Assembly: GCA_021443125.1 (NCBI GenBank)
Contig: JABUUQ010000008.1
Coordinates: 34,525-41,395 of the forward strand
Direction of reading: 5' to 3'
DNA from: Bacteroidales bacterium
Lineage (GTDB): Bacteria > Bacteroidota > Bacteroidia > Bacteroidales > P3
DNA: 6,871 nt
Positions 1 to 5,597 of the stretch are shown here, piece after piece. How positions within the stretch are numbered: the stretch's first letter is position 1; the number at the start of each line of letters is the position of its first letter. Below the pieces are notes generated by a model, which was not told the DNA's origin, did no database searches, and was given only the letters and a program-made list of their open reading frames with translations. The translations under genes were made by a program, and so were the position numbers.

Positions 1-49
1 AAAGATTCAAAGAAATAACCCCTTGAATCCTTAAAAATTTTGGGTTCAA
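1..49 (-). terminator. Overlapping inverted repeats after the kinase gene; candidate terminator or attenuator
   Basis: Past the kinase stop, the minus strand carries GGATTCAA (30-23), which can pair two ways. Pairing downstream with TTGAATC (10-4) gives a 7-bp perfect stem. It extends to about ten pairs with one G-U and two A-U pairs (32-1), and the next bases are TTT at the window edge. Pairing upstream with TTGAACCC (49-42) gives 7 of 8 pairs. The two hairpins exclude each other. The stretch 50-88 shows nothing else. Any T tract needed to prove an intrinsic terminator would lie beyond base 1, so termination versus regulated read-through is undecided. Confidence 0.4.
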
Positions 50-88
50 TAACTAAAAGACCTTCTATAGATGTTTGTATTATTTCCA

Positions 89-2542
89 TTATTCTTCCTC
101 TGCATATCCGCCGTAGCCGTAGCCGTAGCCGTAGCCGTAGCCGTAGCCGTAGCCGTAGCCGTAGCCGTAGCTATTAGATGCGGTTGTTGTTCCGTTAAGA
201 ATTATTGCCATATTAGGGAACTTTCTTTCTTTGTGATAGTCTTCAATGATTTTAAGCATTTCCTTGTCAAGCAAGCCTACCCTAATAACGAATACTGTTG
301 TATCTACAAACTTGGCAATTACAGAAGTATCTGCAACCAAATCTATAGGAGGACAGTCAAGAATAACCAATTCGTATTCCTGTTTCAATTCTGACAATAA
401 CTTTTCAAGTCTTGTTGAGAACAACAACTCTGCAGGGTTTGGAGGCAATACACCAACAGGGATAACACTAAGGTTTTCGTTGCATTCGTGTTTAACAACT
501 ATTTTGTGCCAATCATCAATTCGGCTTGTCAAATAACTTGAAAGACCTTCTATTGGATTATTTACATAAGAACTCAAACTTGCTCTTCTCAAATCCAAAT
601 CCACAACTATTGTCTTTCTGTTTTTTATTGCAAAACTTACGCCTGTGTTCATAGAGATGAAAGTTTTTCCACTGGCTGGATTTGCAGATGTATACATAAT
701 TATTTGATGTTCGCTACCATTTACATTCATGAATTCCAAATTAGTACGAACAACACGGAAAGCCTCATTGATGAAATTCTTGCTCTTTTCCTTTACAACT
801 ATTGAATACTCATCATTGGCACGATTGGAGTGTTTTAGAATCTTGCGTATCTGACTTCTCTTCTTTTGTTTTTCTTTTCCTATATATATAGGTAATTCTC
901 CAAGGAAAGGAATTGAAAGTTCTTCTATATCCTTACGACCTCTGACTTTGGTATTTGTTGTTTCCAATAAGTAAATCCAACCTATAGGCAAGGCAAGACC
1001 AACAAGCAAACCTGCCAAAAGAATTACACTCCGTTTTGGAGCAACAGGAACTGAAGAACCCATAGGAGGAGTGATAATTCTGGTATTGTATGCCGTAAAT
1101 GCTTGAGATAATTCGTTCTCCTCACGCTTTTGCAACAAGAACAAATACAAAGCTTCTTTAACTTTTTGCTGTCTTTCTATAGACAACAGATATTGTGCTT
1201 GTTCTGGATTTGAAGAAATCTTTGCATCTGTTGTTTGTTCAGTTTTGCGAAGTGTCTGCATCTTTGTATCCAAAACTTTTAGCTGATTATCCAAAGACAC
1301 TACTATTGCAGAACGCATTGAAGCCAGTTTACTATCCAAATCTACTACCAAAGGATTTCTTACACTACTGTTAGCCACAAGATTATTCCTTTGCAACTGT
1401 GCTATATTGTAGTCTTTTATCTGGCTTTCTATGCCTGCATCTTGAACACCTACATTCACAGGAAGAAGCTGGTTGTTGTTGCCGTTAGTTGTTATATAAT
1501 TACGAATATATTTTGTAATATATAGTTGGTTGCTTAGGTTTGTGATTTCTGTACTTGTAGCATCTGCCTTTGCTATTGACAAAGAAGAAGTCTGAGCCAA
1601 GTCGGGAATACGGTTGGCACTTTTGAAAGAAGATATATCACTATCTACATTACCCAACTCTTTTTCTATAACTTGCAGACGGTCGTTTATAAATTGTGAA
1701 GTGCTTATTGCCACTTGGTTTTTGTCCTTTACCCAACTTTCATTATAAACTAAGATAAGAGTGTTAAGGATATCTTCTGCTCTTTGTGTTGATACATCCT
1801 GGTAAGACATATCTATAATTGTTGTATACTTACCATTGACTGATGCTGTCAATCCTGCAGAAAAAGCATTTACTGCTCCATCCAAGGTCATCTTGTTCAC
1901 ATGTATTGTTCCTGAAGTTTTTGGATTATAGTATGGAGAAGGATTTATCGTTATCTTGCCCACAGAAGTCAATATTGGTTGAGAAAGTTTTGATTTGTAG
2001 GTTTTGACATCATCCACCTCTCTTCCTTCTATTGCACCCTTTATATTTGATATTTCTATGTTGCCATTATTCAATTCTACATCAAAAGTAATTCGTGAAT
2101 TGTCTGTTACATCTGGCAAAAATACAGAAATAGGAAGGTTTTTACCATAAAGCAAAGGATTATGGAAAGTTCCAGGACGTCTATATGTTATATCAAGATT
2201 CAAACGCTTTACAACCTCTAGCATTAGTGAAGGAGATTTTACAGAAACCACCTCATTATCCACATTTGTACTTGAATTGAAAAAGCCCATATCGGTAAAG
2301 CCTGCCAATTCGCCCATCGCAGATTTTCCACTCTTAGAATCATTCTTTATCAGCAAAGTAGCCTGACGAACATATTGAGGTTCTGTTCTAAGAATATAGA
2401 AGACTGCCACTATCAATCCAATAAATGCTGACAAAGCAATCCATCTCCAATTCAAATAGCACTGAACAACAAAACGAGGTGCTTTAAGGGAATGAAGAGT
2501 GTATAATATTCTGTTTGAAATCCTATCTATAAATTCACGCAT
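89..2542 (-). CDS. Wzc-family polysaccharide co-polymerase and tyrosine autokinase (BY-kinase)
   Basis: Inner-membrane protein that controls chain length and export of surface polysaccharide. Its cytoplasmic BY-kinase autophosphorylates a C-terminal tyrosine cluster and thereby assembles and disassembles the oligomer. The 817 residues comprise a short cytoplasmic N-terminus, TM1 (about 33-51), a Wzz-type region from about 57, a long periplasmic helical part ending in a GNVR-like segment (452-479), a Pro-rich PVAPKR (499-504) leading into TM2 (505-526), then the kinase. Kinase motifs: E593-x2-R596-x2-R599 oligomerisation motif, Walker A ANPASGKT (620-627, Lys626), Walker A' VVDLDLRR (Asp648, Asp650), VLPPNPAELL (698-707) and Walker B LVILDCPP (Asp729). 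The kinase is fused to the membrane part, as in E. coli Wzc. The tail is SNS, then (YG)10 at 792-811, then GYAEEE: 11 tyrosines in the last 26 residues, encoded by a perfect hexamer repeat. The start is preceded by A-rich sequence typical of Bacteroidota. Substrate polysaccharide cannot be told from this window. Confidence 0.94.
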   Translation of the reverse strand: MREFIDRISNRILYTLHSLKAPRFVVQCYLNWRWIALSAFIGLIVAVFYILRTEPQYVRQATLLIKNDSKSGKSAMGELAGFTDMGFFNSSTNVDNEVVSVKSPSLMLEVVKRLNLDITYRRPGTFHNPLLYGKNLPISVFLPDVTDNSRITFDVELNNGNIEISNIKGAIEGREVDDVKTYKSKLSQPILTSVGKITINPSPYYNPKTSGTIHVNKMTLDGAVNAFSAGLTASVNGKYTTIIDMSYQDVSTQRAEDILNTLILVYNESWVKDKNQVAISTSQFINDRLQVIEKELGNVDSDISSFKSANRIPDLAQTSSLSIAKADATSTEITNLSNQLYITKYIRNYITTNGNNNQLLPVNVGVQDAGIESQIKDYNIAQLQRNNLVANSSVRNPLVVDLDSKLASMRSAIVVSLDNQLKVLDTKMQTLRKTEQTTDAKISSNPEQAQYLLSIERQQKVKEALYLFLLQKREENELSQAFTAYNTRIITPPMGSSVPVAPKRSVILLAGLLVGLALPIGWIYLLETTNTKVRGRKDIEELSIPFLGELPIYIGKEKQKKRSQIRKILKHSNRANDEYSIVVKEKSKNFINEAFRVVRTNLEFMNVNGSEHQIIMYTSANPASGKTFISMNTGVSFAIKNRKTIVVDLDLRRASLSSYVNNPIEGLSSYLTSRIDDWHKIVVKHECNENLSVIPVGVLPPNPAELLFSTRLEKLLSELKQEYELVILDCPPIDLVADTSVIAKFVDTTVFVIRVGLLDKEMLKIIEDYHKERKFPNMAIILNGTTTASNSYGYGYGYGYGYGYGYGYGYGGYAEEE
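110..169 (-). repeat. Perfect tandem hexanucleotide repeat, (TACGGC)10, inside the kinase gene
   Basis: Ten uninterrupted identical 6-bp units (GCCGTA on the plus strand, TACGGC on the coding strand) encode Tyr-Gly ten times. The tract is two-thirds GC in an otherwise AT-rich gene. It always uses TAC and GGC, whereas Tyr residues 617, 659, 670, 769 and 813 of the same protein use TAT (Tyr723 uses TAC) and the adjacent Gly812 uses GGA. Such perfect identity is what slipped-strand expansion produces. Any gain or loss of whole units keeps the reading frame and the EEE end. Confidence 0.97.
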
Positions 2543-2586
2543 TTTTTATTTTCTTTATATAGTTAGTAAAATCAATTGTTTATCTC

Positions 2587-3402
2587 TTATTTGTTTAGCA
2601 CTACAATAACAAAGTTCAATGCAGTGATAAGGAAAGAACCCAAAGAAATCCAGAAAGATGTTGACCGGATATTGTTTCCATTTACTGTTGATTGGCGTTC
2701 TCTTGTTGCATTTGGCTGAACATAAACCACATCGTTTTGTTGCAGATAGTATGCAGGAGAAGAAAGCAAAGAATCCAAGTTTGTGATATTTACAACATAC
2801 ATTGTCTGTCCTGCATCGGTAGTACGCAACACCTGAATACTGTCTCTTTTGCCATAAATGGTCAAATCGCCTGCCATACCTATTGCATCAAGTACGGTTA
2901 CATTGTCTTTGTTGATTGTATATCTGCCTGGATGAGCAATTTCGCCAAGCATAGACACATACATCTCGGAATACTCCACTATTACCACAGGGTCATTTAC
3001 CAATTGGTTGGATATAAGTGCCTGTTTTACAATATCGGCTATTTCTGAACGGGTTTTGTCCAACACATTGATTTTTCCCAAAACAGGAAAATCTATATTT
3101 CCCTCTGAATCTACCGTATAAACAGAGACTGATTGAGAATTACCAGAAATTACCCCACCAGAGCCCAATCTAACCGACTGTATAGGAAGATTATACAAAG
3201 CAGCCAATTCTGGATTCTTGCTATTGACCACTATAGATAGTTTATCGCCTGCCTTAACCTTTATTGCAATAGGATGAGATACTGCAGTTGTCTTGCCATT
3301 TTCGGCATTTTGAAAATATCTTATGTCTTTGGTTGAAGAACAACTTGCCAAAAACACTACTGATGATAATAATACAATAATTTTTAGTTTATTAAGATTC
3401 AT
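2587..3402 (-). CDS. Wza-family polysaccharide export outer-membrane lipoprotein
   Basis: Likely forms the periplasmic and outer-membrane channel through which capsule or exopolysaccharide leaves the cell, docking with the Wzc-like partner encoded next. The 271-residue product has a lipoprotein signal peptide, with a basic start, hydrophobic core and lipobox LASC giving lipidated Cys21. A Poly_export domain follows at about 45-145 (IKVKAGDKLSIVVNSKNPEL, then VDSEGNIDFPVLGKI). An SLBB-type beta-grasp repeat follows at about 149-200 (VSMLGEIAHPGRYTINKD and LDAIGMAGDL). The C-terminus has a hydrophobic segment at 249-268, possibly the helix that crosses the outer membrane. At 271 residues it is shorter than E. 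coli Wza (about 380), consistent with one SLBB repeat and usual in Bacteroidota. It starts 10 nt after the NusG-like gene and ends 44 nt before the kinase, so it sits mid-operon. The symbol is left blank because E. coli naming may not transfer. Confidence 0.92.
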   Translation of the reverse strand: MNLNKLKIIVLLSSVVFLASCSSTKDIRYFQNAENGKTTAVSHPIAIKVKAGDKLSIVVNSKNPELAALYNLPIQSVRLGSGGVISGNSQSVSVYTVDSEGNIDFPVLGKINVLDKTRSEIADIVKQALISNQLVNDPVVIVEYSEMYVSMLGEIAHPGRYTINKDNVTVLDAIGMAGDLTIYGKRDSIQVLRTTDAGQTMYVVNITNLDSLLSSPAYYLQQNDVVYVQPNATRERQSTVNGNNIRSTSFWISLGSFLITALNFVIVVLNK

Positions 3403-3412
3403 TTTGATTAGT

Positions 3413-3970
3413 TTATTGTTCTATAATTTGAATAAATTCTGGTTTTATGTAGCTTGCCACAGCTGAAATCATACCTTCAATCTCCACAACAAGCCTTTTG
3501 TTTCTTTTGCCTTTGATTTTCTGCAATATACCAACGGAATCTTTGAACGGACCATCGAGTATTCTCACTTTCATACCCTTTTTCAACTCTATTTCCTCAG
3601 GTTTGAAAAACATAATATCCTCATCCAGTTTGCTTGCAACTATAATAAAGTTTTCCATTTCCTTGTCCGGCACTTTCATTATCACATTCTTACCTTCCTT
3701 TCTCATTGTTGCAAAAGATATGAAAGGATAAAGATTTTGGAATGCGTTTATGTCATCGTATTTGCCATTTATAAAAACAAGATTCGGTATTACAGGCACT
3801 AACAACCTTTTTGGCTTGCCTGCTATGCTTCTGATTACATAGTGTTTGGGTATAAAATACTGAAAACCTTTGTTTTCTAATATTATCTCTGCCGATTTCT
3901 CTTTTCTGTATGCGTTCATAACAAACCATTGTGCTGGTTCGTTTTTTGAGTTCTTTGAAGGATAATCCAT
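3413..3970 (-). CDS. UpxY-like NusG paralogue (transcription antiterminator)
   Basis: Specialised NusG homologue expected to bind RNA polymerase and promote processive transcription of the polysaccharide operon it heads. From the chosen start the product is 185 residues. The NGN domain begins at QWFVMNAYRKEKSAEIILE and continues through FQYFIPKHYV and a VIPNLVFI strand. A C-terminal KOW domain follows, around KKGMKVRILDGPFKDSVGIL, with a basic KGKRNKR turn. The size and split architecture match UpxY-type proteins better than housekeeping NusG, as does the place directly ahead of wza- and wzc-like genes. An in-frame ATG at 4033 would add 21 residues. I prefer the ATG at 3970 because it is preceded by an A-rich stretch (CACAAAA) and because the extension looks unlike the family and uses AGG, CGA and CTG codons. 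The stop lies 10 nt before the next gene. No UpxZ-like partner gene is visible next to it. Confidence 0.85.
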   Translation of the reverse strand: MDYPSKNSKNEPAQWFVMNAYRKEKSAEIILENKGFQYFIPKHYVIRSIAGKPKRLLVPVIPNLVFINGKYDDINAFQNLYPFISFATMRKEGKNVIMKVPDKEMENFIIVASKLDEDIMFFKPEEIELKKGMKVRILDGPFKDSVGILQKIKGKRNKRLVVEIEGMISAVASYIKPEFIQIIEQ

Positions 3971-4140
3971 TTTTGTGCAGATAAGAGAATTTTTAGTTAT
4001 TTTTCGCAAAGACACATTCCTACAACTCAGCATAATGCTTGTATGTTACACTAACACAACAAGTTTCATACTTTATTTGTTGTTTTCGCAATGTATAACA
4101 CCTGTTTTTCATACGCAAAAAGCAAAGACAGATATTATGG
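3971..4140 (-). promoter_or_regulatory. Long 5' leader of the antiterminator gene
   Basis: The predicted transcript has about 170 nt between its start and the preferred NusG-like start codon. In Bacteroides fragilis, UpxY-type NusG paralogues act on the untranslated leader of their own capsule operon to prevent premature termination, so a long leader here fits that model. The leader contains one imperfect hairpin (4038-4063) and no clear U-tract terminator. If translation instead begins at 4033 the leader shrinks to about 107 nt. The role is inferred from position and family. Confidence 0.4.
4038..4063 (-). promoter_or_regulatory. Imperfect leader hairpin
   Basis: On the minus strand CTTGT (4063-4059) pairs with ACAAG (4042-4038) and TGTTA (4056-4052) pairs with TAACA (4048-4044). 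The two 5-bp helices are separated by a small TG/T internal loop and capped by GTG. No T run follows, so it does not look like a terminator. It could be a pause or recruitment element for the NusG-like factor, or part of a translation-control structure, since it ends five bases before the ATG at 4033. The function is not shown. Confidence 0.35.
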
Positions 4141-4145
4141 ACTTG

Positions 4146-4177
4146 CAAAGATACAAATTTTATACCATTTTAACAAA
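4146..4177 (-). promoter_or_regulatory. Bacteroidales-type promoter for the polysaccharide export operon
   Basis: Reading the minus strand, TTTG (4177-4174) is followed by a 20-nt spacer and then TATCTTTG (4153-4146). This matches the -33 TTTG / -7 TAnnTTTG promoter recognised by the unusual primary sigma factor of Bacteroides and relatives, at a typical spacing. The predicted transcription start is near 4140, which leaves about 107 nt to the first in-frame ATG (4033) and about 170 nt to the preferred ATG (3970) of the NusG-like gene. No similarly good match is visible in the short gaps before the wza- and wzc-like genes, so this probably drives all three. Confidence 0.75.
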
Positions 4178-4230
4178 CAATCAAAGAAAAAAATTAAAAT
4201 TAGTGTTAATTCTCAAAAACAATACCTTAG

Positions 4231-4270
4231 AAATACAAAAATAAAAGCAAGGAAGAAAAAATTATTCCTT
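4231..4270 (-). terminator. Weak candidate intrinsic terminator after rodA
   Basis: About 60 nt past the rodA stop, the transcript can form a 6-bp stem, AAGGAA (4265-4270) with TTCCTT (4249-4254), around a 10-nt loop. A T-rich tract follows (GCTTTTATTTTTGTATTT, 4248-4231). The stem is short and AU-rich, so stability is doubtful. A second 6-bp stem closer to rodA (4307-4312 with 4291-4296) has no T tract. The position, between rodA and the next promoter, is where a terminator would be expected. I infer rather than demonstrate termination. Confidence 0.35.
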
Positions 4271-4328
4271 CGTTTTAATTTTTTAGAAGCAAGTTTTATT
4301 TTGCTGAAACTTAGTTTGGATTTTTCAA

Positions 4329-5597
4329 CTATACAAGTTCGTTCCTGTTTGCATCTTGACGAATGAAGATAAAGAGCATAACAGTGAACGCCCAAAGCGA
4401 AGAACCTCCATAAGACAAGAATGGCAAAGGTATTCCTATAACAGGCAACAGTCCAATGGTCATGCCTATATTTACAAAGAAGTGGAAAAACAAAATTCCT
4501 GCAATACCATAACCATAAAGCCTTGCAAAATTACTCCTTTGTCGCTCTGCCATTTTTATGATTTTGACACAGAGCCATACATATACGAATACTAAAATTA
4601 TTGAGCCGACAAAACCCCACTCCTCTCCTACTGTGCAGAATATAAAGTCGGTATCCTGCTCTGGAACGAAGTTGAATTTTGTTTGTGTGCCTTGCAAAAA
4701 TCCCTTACCAAAGAAACCACCTGAACCGATTGCTATTTTACTTTGATTAACATTGTATCCAGCCCCTTTGAAATCTTGTTTTTTGCCAAGAAGAACCTCG
4801 ATTCTCTCTCTTTGATGAGATTCCAAAACATCGTTATAAGCAAAATCCACTCCGAAAATGACGATTGCACAAAATACAATGACACCCAAAAAATATATAA
4901 ACTTGTTGTTGTGATTTTTTCTGTGCATTATGAAGTATGCAATAAGGACTCCAACGAGTATGATGGAAAGAAGAATATATGGATTGACCAAAAGAGCAAG
5001 CACAAACAAGAGTATAGTCAATGCCCCAAAGATTAGGACGTAGGAAGACAAGCCTTCTCGGAACAAAACAAAGACAAATGAGCAATAAACCAAGGCAGAA
5101 CCCGTATCATTCTGCAAAAGCACCAATAGCATAGGCAAAACAATAATTCCTATAGCCGTAAGTTTTGTTCGTAACTCCTTCATATCCATATTGATTGCTG
5201 AAAGAAGTTTTGCCAATGCCAATGCCGTTCCAAGTTTTGCAAATTCAGACGGTTGTATTCCAAAATCACCCACACCTATCCAACTCTTTGCTCCTTTTGT
5301 TACCGAACCAGTAACAAGAACAACAAGAAGCAACCCAATACACACTATATAAATGAGATAGGAAGTTTGTGAGAAAAATTTAGGGTCGGTAACCAAGACG
5401 AACAAAGCAATAACCAATGCAGCTATTATCCATATCATTTGCTTGCCATACCTGCATGACAAATCAAAAATACTTGAATGTTCGCCATCATATACTGCCG
5501 CATAGATATTAAGCCATCCCGCAACAACCAAAAACAAGAAAGCAATTATTACCTTCCACTCCAAATTCGCCCATATATTCTTTTGTTTGCTTTCCAT
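4329..5597 (-). CDS. rodA: RodA, SEDS-family peptidoglycan glycosyltransferase
   Basis: Polytopic inner-membrane enzyme that polymerises lipid II into glycan strands for the lateral wall, working with PBP2. The 422-residue product has many hydrophobic segments, as expected for the roughly ten-helix SEDS fold. Family motifs seen in order: KGAKSWIGVGDFGIQPSEFAK (101-121), LLQNDTGSALVY (160-171; the usual Pro before Asp-Thr/Leu-Gly is Asn here), GAGYNVNQSKIAIGSGG (278-294), GTQTKFNFVPEQDTDFIF (303-320) and IPLPFLSYGGSS (389-400). Asp275, just before GAGYN, probably corresponds to the catalytic Asp of the large extracytoplasmic loop in characterised RodA proteins (inferred from motif position, not alignment). 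The ATG at 5595-5597 shares its A with the PBP2 stop, which fixes the start and shows a pbp2-rodA operon. FtsW is the alternative family member, but adjacency to PBP2 and the short hydrophilic C-terminus favour RodA. Confidence 0.95.
   Translation of the reverse strand: MESKQKNIWANLEWKVIIAFLFLVVAGWLNIYAAVYDGEHSSIFDLSCRYGKQMIWIIAALVIALFVLVTDPKFFSQTSYLIYIVCIGLLLVVLVTGSVTKGAKSWIGVGDFGIQPSEFAKLGTALALAKLLSAINMDMKELRTKLTAIGIIVLPMLLVLLQNDTGSALVYCSFVFVLFREGLSSYVLIFGALTILLFVLALLVNPYILLSIILVGVLIAYFIMHRKNHNNKFIYFLGVIVFCAIVIFGVDFAYNDVLESHQRERIEVLLGKKQDFKGAGYNVNQSKIAIGSGGFFGKGFLQGTQTKFNFVPEQDTDFIFCTVGEEWGFVGSIILVFVYVWLCVKIIKMAERQRSNFARLYGYGIAGILFFHFFVNIGMTIGLLPVIGIPLPFLSYGGSSLWAFTVMLFIFIRQDANRNELV

Noticed and set aside
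110..169. Repeat array considered as CRISPR
   Set aside because: Units are 6 bp and contiguous with no spacers, in frame inside a recognised gene.
71..394. Plus-strand open frame with a long Ala-Val repeat
   Set aside because: It is the antisense reading of the Tyr-Gly hexamer repeat and the 3' end of the kinase gene; no promoter or family similarity supports it.
4123..4130. Second possible -7 element (TGTCTTTG on the minus strand)
   Set aside because: It lacks the TA of TAnnTTTG and lies downstream of the far better match at 4146-4153.
4291..4312. 6-bp inverted repeat (AAGTTT/AAACTT) just after rodA as a terminator
   Set aside because: All A-U but one pair and no T tract follows; likely chance in AT-rich sequence.
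3975..4366. Plus-strand frames in the intergenic region
   Set aside because: They run antisense over the promoter and leader, have biased AT-driven composition and show no family features.
4213..4395. Small minus-strand frame across the end of rodA and the gap
   Set aside because: It overlaps the rodA 3' end in another frame, is rich in Lys/Phe from AT-rich sequence and has no recognisable domain.
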